The notes below the pieces were generated by a model. It did not search any database, had not been told where the DNA came from, and worked only from the letters and a program-made list of their open reading frames with translations. Source: Litoditis marina (Eukaryota > Nematoda > Chromadorea > Rhabditida > Rhabditidae). Taken from it: a stretch of DNA of 64,000 bases. Shown here in pieces: positions 52,677 through 64,000 of the stretch. Position 1 is the first letter of the stretch. Every line of letters begins with the position of its first letter. The position numbers and the translations under genes were made by a program. The stretch covers positions 496,001-560,000 of the forward strand of contig CAXIWQ010000486.1 of NCBI GenBank assembly GCA_964036275.1, given 5' to 3'.

Positions 52677-55600
52677 CCACAAAAAACAAATTATCGCGGT
52701 TATCGACTTGTTGGGTTGCAGCTACAGAGAAAAGTTAATACGGCTATCAAGTCTGTTGTTCCCAGCTACAAAAACCTGATACGACAATCTATTCTGTGGC
52801 GCACAGCCACAAAATACGATTTAACGCGGTTATCGACTCTTTGCCGTGCAGCTACAGGAAAAAGGTTATACGGCTATCAAATATGTTGCTCCCAGCTACA
52901 AAAACCTAATACGAATATCTATTCTGTGGCGCACAGCCACAAAATACGAATTAACGCGGTTATCGACTTGTTGGCTTGCAGCTACAAAGGACAGTTCATA
53001 CGGCTATCAAATCTGTTGCTCCCAGCTACAAAAACCTAATACGACAATCTATTCTGTGGCGCACAGCCACAAAATACGAATTATCGCGGTTATCGACTTG
53101 TTGGCTTGCAGCTACAGAGAAAAGTTCATACGGCTATCAAGTCTGTTGCTCCCAGCTACAAAAACCTGATACGACAATCTATTCTGTGGCGCACAGCCAC
53201 AAAAGACAAATTAACGCGGTTATTACCTCTTTGCCTTGCGGCTACAGAAAAAAATTCATACGGCTATCAAGTCTGTTGCTCCCAGCTACGAAAACCTAAT
53301 ACGACTTTATATTCTGTGGCGCACAGCCACAAAAGACAAATTTACGCGGTTATTGACTCTTTGCCGTGCAGCTAGAGGAAAAAGGTTATACGGCTATCAA
53401 GTATGTTGCTCCCAGCTAAAAAAACCTAATACGACTATCTATTCTGTGGCGCACAGCCACAAAATACGAATTAACGCGGTTATCGACTCTTTGCCTTGCA
53501 GCTACAGAGAACAGTTCATACGGCTATCAAGTCTGTTGCTCCCAGCTACAAAAACCTAATACGACTATATATTCTGTGGCGCACAGCCACAAAAGACGAA
53601 TTAACGCGGTTATTGACTCTTTGCCTCGCAGTTACAGAGAATATTTCATACGGCTATCAAATCTGTTGCTCCCAGCTACAAAAACCTAATACGACAATCT
53701 ATTCTGTGGCGCACAGCCACAAAAGACAAATTAACGCGGTTATTGACTCTTTGCCTTGCAGCTACAGAAAAAAAATCATACGGCTATCAAGTCTGTTGCT
53801 CCCAGCTACGAAAACCTAATACGACTATATATTCTGTGGCGCACAGCCACAAAACACGAAATATCGCGGTTATCGACTTGTTGGCTTGCAGCTACAGAGA
53901 AAAGTTCATACGGCTATCAAGTCTGTTGCTCCCAGCTACAAAAACCTGATACGACAATCTATTCTGTGGCGCACAGCCACAAAAGACAAATTAACGCGGT
54001 TATTGACTCTTTGCCTTGCAGCTACAGAAAAAAAATCATACGGCTATCAAGTCTGTTGCTCCCAGCTACGAAAACCTAATACGACTTTATATTCTTTGGC
54101 GCACAGCCACAAAAGACAAATTAACGCGGTTATTGACTCTTTGCCTTGCAGCTACAGAAAAAAAATCATACGGCTATCAAGTCTGTTGCTCCCAGCTACG
54201 AAAACCTAATACGACTATCTATTCTGTGGCGCACAGCCACAAAATACGAATTGACGCGGTTATCGACTCTTTGCCTTGCAGCTACAGAGAATATTTCATA
54301 CGGCTATCAAATCTGTTGCTCCCAGCTACAAAAACCTAATACGACAATCTATTCTGTGGCGCACAGCCACAAAAACAAATTATCGCGGTTATCGACTTGT
54401 TGGCTTGCAGCTACAGAGAAAAGTTCATACGGCTATCAAGTCTGTTGCTTCCAGCTACAAAAACCTAATACGACTATATATTCTGTGGCGCACAGCCACA
54501 AAAGACGAATTAACGCGGTTATTGACTCTTTGCCTCGCAGTTACAGAGAACATTTCATACGGCTATCAAATCTGTTGCTCCCAGCTACAAAAACCTAATA
54601 CGACAATCTATTCTGTGGCGCACAGCCACAAAGACGAATTAACGCGGTTATTGACATTTTGACTTGCAGCTACAAAAAAAAAATCATACGGCTATCAAGT
54701 CTGTTGCTCCCAGCTACAAAAACCTAATACGACTATATATTCTGTGGCGCACAGCCACAAAGACAAATTAACGCGGTTATTGACTCTTTGCCGTGCAGCT
54801 ACAGGAAAAAGGTTATACGGCTATCAAATATGTTGCTCCCAGCTACAAAAACCTAATACGACTATCTATTCTGTGGCGCACAGCCACAAAATACGAATTA
54901 ACGCGGTTATCGACTCTTTGCCTTGCAGCTACAAAGAACAGTTCATACGGCTATCAAATCTGTTGCTCCCAGCTACAAAAACCTAATACGACAATCTATT
55001 CTGTGGCGCACAGCCACAAAATACGAATTATCGCGGTTATCGACTTGTTGGCTTGCAGCTACAGAGAAAAGTTCATACGGCTATCAAGTCTGTTGCTCCC
55101 AGCTACAAAAACCTGATACGACAATCTATTCTGTGGCGCACAGCCACAAAAGACAAATTAACGCGGTTATTACCTCTTTGCCTTGCGGCTACAGAAAAAA
55201 ATTCATACGGCTATCAAGTCTGTTGCTCCCAGCTACGAAAACCTAATACGACTTTATATTCTGTGGCGCACAGCCACAAAAGACAAATTTACGCGGTTAT
55301 TGACTCTTTGCCGTGCAGCTACAGGAAAAAGGTTATACGGCTATCAAGTATGTTGCTCCCAGCTAAAAAAACCTAATACGACTATCTATTCTGTGGCGCA
55401 CAGCCACAAAATACGAATTAACGCAGTTATCGACTCTTTGCCTTGCAGCTACAGAGAACAGTTCATACGGCTATCAAGTCTGTTGCTCCTAGCTACAAAA
55501 ACCTAATACGACTATATATTCTGTGGCGCACAGCCACAAAAGACGAATTAACGCGGTTATTGACTCTTTGCCTCGCAGTTACAGAGAATATTTCATACGG

Positions 55601-56221
55601 CTATCAAATCTGTTGCTCCCAGCTACAAAAACCTAATACGACAATCTATTCTGTGGCGCACAGCCACAAAAGACAAATTAACGCGGTTATTGACTCTTTG
55701 CCTTGCAGCTACAGAAAAAAAATCATACGGCTATCAAGTCTGTTGCTCCCAGCTACGAAAACCTAATACGACTTTATATTCTGTGGCGCACAGCCACAAA
55801 ACACGAAATATCGCGGTTATCGACTTGTTGGCTTGCAGCTACAGAGAAAAGTTCATACGGCTATCAAGTCTGTTGCTCCCAGCTACAAAAACCTGATACG
55901 ACAATCTATTCTGTGGCGCACAGCCACAAAAGACAAATTAACGCGGTTATTGACTCTTTGCCTTGCAGCTACAGAAAAAAAATCATACGGCTATCAAGTC
56001 TGTTGCTTCCAGCTACGAAAACCTAATACGACTTTATATTCTGTGGCGCACAGCCACAAAAGACAAATTAACGCGGTTATTGACTCTTTGCCTTGCAGCT
56101 ACAGAAAAAAATCATACGGCTATCAAGTCTGTTGCTCCCAGCTACGAAAACCTAATACGACTTTATATTCTGTGGCGCACAGCCACAAAACACAAAATAT
56201 CGCGGTTATCGACTTGTTGGC
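52677..56221 (+). repeat. Third and fourth copies of the TTGCGGCTAC block
   Basis: The same block as at 46480 and 48689 begins at 52846 and 54793, 1947 bp (15 monomers) apart, with CTTGCGGCTACAG near 53239 and 55186. The 52846 copy has private changes (AATACGAATATC, CTTGTTGGC, AAAGGACAG) absent from the others, while the 54793 copy is closest to the 48689 copy. The order of relatedness is thus not the order along the DNA. Confidence 0.8.
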
Positions 56222-59200
56222 TTGCAGCTACAGAGAAAAGTTCATACGGCTATCAAGTCTGTTGCTCCCAGCTACAAAAACCTGATACGACAATCTATTC
56301 TGTGGCGCACAGCCACAAAAGACAAATTAACGCGGTTATTACCTCTTTGCCTTGCAGCTACAGAAAAAAGTTCATACGGCTATCAAGTCTGTTGCTCCCA
56401 GCTACGAAAACCTAATACGACTTTATATTCTGTGGCGCACAGCCACAAAAGACAAATTAACGCGGTTATTGACTCTTTGCCGTGCAGCTACAGGAAAAAG
56501 GTTATACGGCTATCAAGTATGTTGCTCCCAGCTACAAAAACCTAATACGACTATCTATTCTGTGGCGCACAGCCACAAAATACGAATTGACGCGGTTATC
56601 GACTCTTTGCCTTGCAGCTACAGAGAATATTCCATACGGCTATCAAATCTGTTGCTCCCAGCTACAAAAACCTAATACGACAATCTATTCTGTGGCGCAC
56701 AGCCACAAAAACAAATTATCGCGGTTATCGACTTGTTGGCTTGCAGCTACAGAGAAAAGTTCATACGGCTATCAAGTCTGTTGCTTCCAGCTACAAAAAC
56801 CTAATACGACTATATATTCTGTGGCGCACAGCCACAAAAGACGAATTAACGCGGTTATTGACTCTTTGCCTCGCAGTTACAGAGAACATTTCATACGGCT
56901 ATCAAATCTGTTGCTCCCAGCTACAAAAACCTAATACGACAATCTATTCTGTGGCGCACAGCCACAAAGACGAATTAACGCGGTTATTGACATTTTGACT
57001 TGCAGCTACAAAAAAAAATCATACGGCTATCAAGTCTGTTGCTCCCAGCTACAAAAACCTAATACGACTATATATTCTGTGGCGCACAGCCACAAAAGAC
57101 GAATTAACGCGGTTATTGACTCTTTGCCTCGCAGTTACAGAGAATATTTCATACGGCTATCAAATCTGTTGCTCCCAGATACAAACACCTAATACGACAA
57201 TCTATTCTGTGGCGCACAGCCACAAAATACGAATTAACGCGGTTATCGACTTTTTGGCTTGCAGTTACAGAGAAAAGTTCATACGGCTATCAAATCTGTT
57301 GCTCCCAGATACAAACACCTAATACGACAATCTATTCTGTGGCGCACAGCCACAAAATACGAATTAACGCGGTTATCGACTTTTTGGCTTGCAGTTACAG
57401 AGAAAAGTTCATACGGCTATCAAGTCTGTTGCTCCCAGCTACAAAAACCTGATACGACAATCTATTCTGTGGCGCACAGCCACAAAAGACAAATTAACGC
57501 GGTTATTGACTCTTTGCCTTGCAGCTACAGAAAAAAAATCATACGGCTATCAAGTCTGTTGCTCCCAGCTACGAAAACCTAATACGACTTTATATTCTGT
57601 GGCGCACAGCCACAAAAGACAAATTAACGCGGTTATTGACTCTTTGCCTTGCAGCTACAGAAAAAAATCATACGGCTATCAAGTCTGTTGCTCCCAGCTA
57701 CGAAAACCTAATACGACTTTATATTCTGTGGCGCACAGCCACAAAACACAAAATATCGCGGTTATCGACTTGTTGGCTTGCAGCTACAGAGAAAAGTTCA
57801 TACGGCTATCAAGTCTGTTGCTCCCAGCTACAAAAACCTGATACGACAATCTATTCTGTGGCGCACAGCCACAAAAGACAAATTAACGCGGTTATTACCT
57901 CTTTGCCTTGCAGCTACAGAAAAAAGTTCATACGGCTATCAAGTCTGTTGCTCCCAGCTACGAAAACCTAATACGACTTTATATTCTGTGGCGCACAGCC
58001 ACAAAAAACAAATTAACGCGGTTATTGACTCTTTGCCGTGCAGCTACAGGAAAAAGGTTATACGGCTATCAAGTATGTTGCTCCCAGCTACAAAAACCTA
58101 ATACGACTATCTATTCTGTGGCGCACAGCCACAAAATACGAATTGACGCGGTTATCGACTCTTTGCCTTGCAGCTACAGAGAATATTCCATACGGCTATC
58201 AAATCTGTTGCTCCCAGCTACAAAAACCTAATACGACAATCTATTCTGTGGCGCACAGCCACAAAAACAAATTATCGCGGTTATCGACTTGTTGGCTTGC
58301 AGCTACAGAGAAAAGTTCATACGGCTATCAAGTCTGTTGCTTCCAGCTACAAAAACCTAATACGACTATATATTCTGTGGCGCACAGCCACAAAAGACGA
58401 ATTAACGCGGTTATTGACTCTTTGCCTCGCAGTTACAGAGAACATTTCATACGGCTATCAAATCTGTTGCTCCCAGCTACAAAAACCTAATACGACAATC
58501 TATTCTGTGGCGCACAGCCACAAAGACGAATTAACGCGGTTATTGACATTTTGACTTGCAGCTACAAAAAAAAATCATACGGCTATCAAGTCTGTTGCTC
58601 CCAGCTACAAAAACCTAATACGACTATATATTCTGTGGCGCACAGCCACAAAAGACGAATTAACGCGGTTATTGACTCTTTGCCTCGCAGTTACAGAGAA
58701 TATTTCATACGGCTATCAAATCTGTTGCTCCCAGATACAAACACCTAATACGACAATCTATTCTGTGGCGCACAGCCACAAAATACGAATTAACGCGGTT
58801 ATCGACTTTTTGGCTTGCAGTTACAGAGAAAAGTTCATACGGCTATCAAATCTGTTGCTCCCAGATACAAACACCTAATACGACAATCTATTCTGTGGCG
58901 CACAGCCACAAAATACGAATTAACGCGGTTATCGACTTTTTGGCTTGCAGTTACAGAGAAAAGTTTATACGGCTATCAAGTATGTTGCTCCCAGCTACAA
59001 AGACCTAACACGACTATATATTCTGTGGCGCACAGCCACAAAAGACGACTTAACGCGGTTATTGACTCTTTGCCTTGCAGCTACAGAAAAAATCATACGG
59101 CTATCAAGTCTGTTGCTCCCAGCTACGAAAACCTAATACGACTTTATATTCTGTGGCGCACAGCCACAAAACACAAAATATCGCGGTTATCGACTTGTTG

Positions 59201-60239
59201 GCTTGCAGCTACAGAGAAAAGTTCATACGGCTATCAAGTCTGTTGCTCCCAGCTACAAAAACCTGATACGACAATCTATTCTGTGGCGCACAGCCACAAA
59301 AGACAAATTAACGCGGTTATTACCTCTTTGCCTTGCAGCTACAGAAAAAAGTTCATACGGCTATCAAGTCTGTTGCTCCCAGCTACGAAAACCTAATACG
59401 ACTTTATATTCTGTGGCGCACAGCCACAAAAGACAAATTAACGCGGTTATTGACTCTTTGCCGTGCAGCTACAGGAAAAAGGTTATACGGCTATCAAGTA
59501 TGTTGCTCCCAGCTACAAAAACCTAATACGACTATCTATTCTGTGGCGCACAGCCACAAAATACGAATTGACGCGGTTATCGACTCTTTGCCTTGCAGCT
59601 ACAAAGAATATTTCATACGGCTATCAAATCTGTTGCTCCCAGCTACAAAAACCTAATACGACAATCTATTCTGTGGCGCACAGCCACAAAAACAAATTAT
59701 CGCGGTTATCGACTTGTTGGCTTGCAGCTACAGAGAAAAGTTCATACGGCTATCAAGTCTGTTGCTTCCAGCTACAAAAACCTAATACGACTATATATTC
59801 TGTGGCGCACAGCCACAAAAGACGAATTAACGCGGTTATTGACTCTTTGCCTCGCAGTTACAGAGAACATTTCATACGGCTATCAAATCTGTTGCTCCCA
59901 GCTACAAAAACCTAATACGACAATCTATTCTGTGGCGCACAGCCACAAAGACGAATTAACGCGGTTATTGACATTTTGACTTGCAGCTACAAAAAAAAAT
60001 CATACGGCTATCAAGTCTGTTGCTCCCAGCTACAAAAACCTAATACGACTATATATTCTGTGGCGCACAGCCACAAAAGACGAATTAACGCGGTTATTGA
60101 CTCTTTGCCTCGCAGTTACAGAGAATATTTCATACGGCTATCAAATCTGTTGCTCCCAGATACAAACACCTAATACGACAATCTATTCTGTGGCGCACAG
60201 CCACAAAATACGAATTAACGCGGTTATCGACTTTTTGGC
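56222..60239 (+). repeat. 1556/1425-bp HOR, successive copies
   Basis: Copies begin at 56222, 57778 (offset 1556, 12 monomers) and 59203 (offset 1425, 11 monomers). Each contains GAATATTCC or GAATATTTC, the CATTTTGAC junction, and a doubled monomer carrying CAGATACAAACACC (near 57177 and 57307; 58733 and 58863; the third copy at about 60158 and 60288). The second copy is one monomer shorter because two monomers present near 57390-57650 are reduced near 58945-59075. Confidence 0.82.
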
Positions 60240-63200
60240 TTGCAGTTACAGAGAAAAGTTCATACGGCTATCAAATCTGTTGCTCCCAGATACAAACACC
60301 TAATACGACAATCTATTCTGTGGCGCACAGCCACAAAATACGAATTAACGCGGTTATCGACTTTTTGGCTTGCAGTTACAGAGAAAAGTTTATACGGCTA
60401 TCAAGTCTGTTGCTCCCAGCTACAAAAACCTAATACGACTTCATATTCTGTGGCGCACAGCCACAAAAGACAAATTAACGCGGTTATTGACTCTTTGCCG
60501 TAAAGCTACAAAAAAAAGTTTATACGGCTATCAAGTATGTTGCTCCCAGCTACAAAGACCTAACACGACTATATATTCTGTGGCGCACAGCCACAAAAGA
60601 CGACTTAACGCGGTTATTGACTCTTTGCCTTGCAGCAACAGAAAAAAGTTCATACGGCTATCAAGTATGTTGCTCCCAGATACAAAAACCTAAGACGACT
60701 GTATATTCTGTGGCGCACAGCCACAAAAGACGACTTAACGCGGTTATTGACTCTTTGCCTTGCAGCTACAGAAAAAAGTTCATACGGCTATCAAGTCTGT
60801 TGCTCCCAGCTACAAAAACCTAATACGACAATCTATTTTGTGGCGCACATCCACCAAATACAAATTAACGCGGTTATTGACTCTTTGCCTTGCACCTACA
60901 GAAGAAAAAAATCATACGGCTATCAAGTCTGTTGCTCCCAACTACAAAAACCTAATACGACTTTATATTCTGTGGCGCACAACCACAAAAGACAAATTAA
61001 CGCGGTTATTGACTCTTTGCCTTGCAGCTACAGAAAAAAGTTTATACGGCTATCAAGTCTGTTGCTCCCAGCTACAAAAACCTAATACGATTATCTATTC
61101 TGTGGCGCACAGCCACGAAATACGAATTAACGCGGTTATCGACTCTTCGGCTTGCAGTTACAGAAAAAAAAACTCATACGGCAATCAAGTCTGTTGCTCC
61201 CAACTACAAAAACCTAATACAACTATCTTTTCTGTGGCACACAGCCACAAAATACGAATTAACGCGGTTATTGACTCTTTGCCTTGCAGCTACAGAAAAA
61301 AGTTTATACGGCTATCAAGTATGTTGCTCCCAGCTAGAAAAACCTAATACGACTTTATATTCTGTGGCGCACAGCCACAAAAGACAAATTAACGCGGTTA
61401 TTGACTCTTTGCCGTGCAGCTACAGGAAAAAGGTTATACGGCTATCAAGTATGTTGCTCCCAGCTACAAAAACCTAATACGACTATCTATTCTGTGGCGC
61501 ACAGCCACAAAATACGAATTGACGCGGTTATCGACTCTTTGCCTTGCAGCTACAGAGAATATTTCATACGGCTATCAAATCTGTTGCTCCCAGCTACAAA
61601 AACCTAATACGACAATCTATTCTGTGGCGCACAGCCACAAAAACAAATTATCGCGGTTATCGGCTTGTTGGCTTGCAGCTACAGAGAAAAGTTCATACGG
61701 CTATCAAGTCTGTTGCTTCCAGCTACAAAAACCTAATACGACTATATATTCTGTGGCGCACAGCCACAAAAGACGAATTAACGCGGTTATTGACTCTTTG
61801 CCTCGCAGTTACAGAGAACATTTCATACAGCTATCAAATCTGTTGCTCCCAGCTACAAAAACCTAATACGACAATCTATTCTGTGGCGCACAGCCACAAA
61901 GACGAATTAACGCGGTTATTGACATTTTGACTTGCAGCTACAAAAAAAAATCATACGGCTATCAAGTCTGTTGCTCCCAGCTACAAAAACCTAATACGAC
62001 TATATATTCTGTGGCGCACAGCCACAAAATACGAATTAACGCGGTTATCGACTTTTTGGCTTGCAGTTACAGAGAAAAGTTCATACGGCTATCAAATCTG
62101 TTGCTCCCAGATACAAACACCTAATACGACAATCTATTCTGTGGCGCACAGCCACAAAATACGAATTAACGCGGTTATCGACTTTTTGGCTTGCAGTTAC
62201 AGAGAAAAGTTTATACGGCTATCAAGTCTGTTGCTCCCAGCTACAAAAACCTAATACGACTTCATATTCTGTGGCGCACAGCCACAAAAGACAAATTAAC
62301 GCGGTTATTGACTCTTTGCCGTAAAGCTACAAAAAAAGTTTATACGGCTATCAAGTATGTTGCTCCCAGCTACAAAGACCTAACACGACTATATATTCTG
62401 TGGCGCACAGCCACAAAAGACGACTTAACGCGGTTATTGACTCTTTGCCTTGCAGCTACAGAAAAAAGTTCATACGGCTATCAAGTCTGTTGCTCCCAGA
62501 TACAAAAACCTAAGACGACTGTATATTCTGTGGCGCACAGCCACAAAAGACGACTTAACGCGGTTATTGACTCTTTGCCTTGCAGCTACAGAAAAAGTTC
62601 ATACGGCTATCAAGTCTGTTGCTCCCAGCTACAAAAACCTAATACGACAATCTATTTTGTGGCGCACATCCACCAAATACAAATTAACGCGGTTATTGAC
62701 TCTTTGCCTTGCACCTACAGAAGAAAAAAACCATACGGCTATCAAGTCTGTTGCTCCCAACTACAAAAACCTAATACGACTTTATATTCTGTGGCGCACA
62801 ACCACAAAAGACAAATTAACGCGGGTATTGACTCTTTGCCTTGCAGCTACAGAAAAAAGTTTATACGGCTATCAAGTCTGTTGCTCCCAGCTACAAAAAC
62901 CTAATACGATTATCTATTCTGTGGCGCACAGCCACGAAATACGAATCAACGCGGTTATCGACTCTTCGGCTTGCAGTTACAGAAAAAAAAAACTCATACG
63001 GCAATCAAGTCTGTTGCTCCCAACTACAAAAACCTAATACAACTATCTTTTCTGTGGCACACAGCCACAAAATACGAATTAACGCGGTTATTGACTCTTT
63101 GCCTTGCAGCTACAGAAAAAAGTTTATACGGCTATCAAGTATGTTGCTCCCAGCTAGAAAAACCTAATACGACTTTATATTCTGTGGCGCACAGCCACAA

Positions 63201-64000
63201 AAGACAAATTAACGCGGTTATTGACTCTTTGCCGTGCAGCTACAGGAAAAAGGTTATACGGCTATCAAGTATGTTGCTCCCAGCTACAAAAACCTAATAC
63301 GACTATCTATTCTGTGGCGCACAGCCACAAAATACGAATTGACGCGGTTATCGACTCTTTGCCTTGCAGCTACAGAGAATATTTCATACGGCTATCAAAT
63401 CTGTTGCTCCCAGCTACAAAAACCTAATACGACAATCTATTCTGTGGCGCACAGCCACAAAAACAAATTATCGCGGTTATCGACTTGTTGGCTTGCAGCT
63501 ACAGAGAAAAGTTCATACGGCTATCAAGTCTGTTGCTCCAGCTACAAAAACCTAATACGACAATCTATTCTGTGGCGCACAGCCACAAAAACAAATTATC
63601 GCGGTTATCGGCTTGTTGGCTTGCAGCTACAGAGAAAAGTTCATACGGCTATCAAGTCTGTTGCTTCCAGCTACAAAAACCTAATACGACTATAATTCTG
63701 TGGCGCACAGCCACAAAAGACGAATTAACGCGGTTATTGACTCTTTGCCTCGCAGTTACAGAGAACATTTCATACAGCTATCAAATCTGTTGCTCCCAGC
63801 TACAAAAACCTAATACGACAATCTATTCTGTGGCGCACAGCCACAAAGACGAATTAACGCGGTTATTGACATTTTGACTTGCAGCTACAAAAAAAAATCA
63901 TACGGCTATCAAGTCTGTTGCTCCCAGCTACAAAAACCTAATACGACTATATATTCTGTGGCGCACAGCCACAAAAGACGAATTAACGCGGTTATTGACT
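60240..64000 (+). repeat. ~1820-bp HOR (14 monomers), two copies to the window end
   Basis: About 60240-62060 is repeated from 62061 at offsets drifting between 1819 and 1821 bp because of small indels in A-runs. Distinctive variants are GTAAAGCTAC, CACATCCACCAAATAC, CTTGCACCTACAGAAG, CGATTATCTATTC and CAATACAACTATC. Copy 2 carries one extra monomer near 63490-63620 plus two small deletions (TGCTCCAGC near 63537; ACTATAATTC near 63691). The array continues to the last base. Confidence 0.82.

Larger units (their letters stand above)
1..64000 (+). repeat. Satellite DNA array, ~130-bp monomer, spans whole window
   Basis: From the first to the last base the sequence is a head-to-tail array of one ~130-bp unit. 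The anchors CTATCAAGTCTGTTGCTCCC, TTCTGTGGCGCACAGCCAC and AACGCGGTTAT recur once per ~130 bp throughout. All copies have the same orientation and I found no inverted monomer. No unique DNA or transposon interrupts it, and both edges cut through a monomer, so the array is larger than 64 kb. Copies differ by substitutions at a limited set of positions and by small indels, and are organised into higher-order repeats. No gene is supported on either strand. Satellites like this usually lie in heterochromatin, often at centromeres, but nothing in the window itself proves a location. The family and organism are not recognised. Confidence 0.98.

Noticed and set aside
1..64000. CRISPR-like array (regular short repeats)
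   Set aside because: There are no unique spacers: the whole unit repeats, all of it is related, and no cas genes or leader are present.
1..64000. Ribosomal spacer, telomeric or subtelomeric simple repeat
   Set aside because: No rRNA coding segment, no promoter-like unique region and no telomere-type short repeat appears anywhere in the window.

Overview
The whole 64 kb window is one uninterrupted satellite DNA array. It consists of roughly 490-495 head-to-tail copies of a ~130-bp monomer (about 41-42% GC), all in the same orientation. The array enters at base 1 in mid-monomer and is still running at base 64000. I see no unique sequence, protein-coding gene, RNA gene, transposon, CRISPR array or microsatellite block. 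Uninterrupted, one-orientation higher-order satellite on this scale is typical of eukaryotic heterochromatin (centromeric, pericentromeric, subtelomeric, or on a sex or B chromosome). I do not recognise the family and cannot name the organism.

The structure has three nested scales. (1) The 130-bp monomer is itself a diverged trimer of ~43-bp units (44 + 41 + 45 bp). Each unit opens with AGCYACARAAA and ends near a TCT-(T/G)TKGC-like motif. (2) Monomers occur as length and sequence variants: 123, 125, 126, 127, 128, 129, 131 and 132 bp besides 130. (3) Variants recur in the same order as higher-order repeats (HORs), which are locally duplicated in tandem.

HOR layout: 383-bp triplets (895-2043); 2 x ~1.94 kb (1500-5381); 2 x 4.914 kb (4264-14033); 2 x 2.455 kb (14545-19480); a 2.07-kb-spaced duplication (20120-22970); three copies of 1.68/1.55/1.68 kb (22800-27706); a mixed, more irregular stretch (27707-35489); 2 x 1.95 kb (35490-39390); mixed (39391-42966); 2 x 1.302 kb (42967-45297); 2 x 1.04 kb (44788-46870); a four-times-used block (46480-56100) with an inserted 1.69-kb duplication (49599-52676); 1.556/1.425-kb copies (56222-60239); and 2 x 1.82 kb (60240 to the end).

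Variant types are zoned. A 7-bp-deletion type occurs only left of 22.6 kb, a GTGGTGCAC type only at about 8.9-29.1 kb, a GATATAACG type only at about 29.7-46.1 kb, an ATATCGCGG-with-AAACAC type only at about 31.1-59.2 kb, and a CAGATACAAACACC type only at about 57.2-62.1 kb. This is the pattern expected of growth by local unequal exchange or segmental amplification. Each monomer also carries an overlapping pair of short inverted repeats (TGTGGC-GCACA-GCCACA and CTGTG-GCG-CACAG). One subfamily has a paired change that preserves the first stem.

Long open frames exist on the + strand only, up to 281 codons. They are a by-product of the repeat: the same monomer is read in all three frames (130 is not a multiple of 3), most frames lack an ATG start, and no frame is favoured. 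I therefore annotate no coding sequence.
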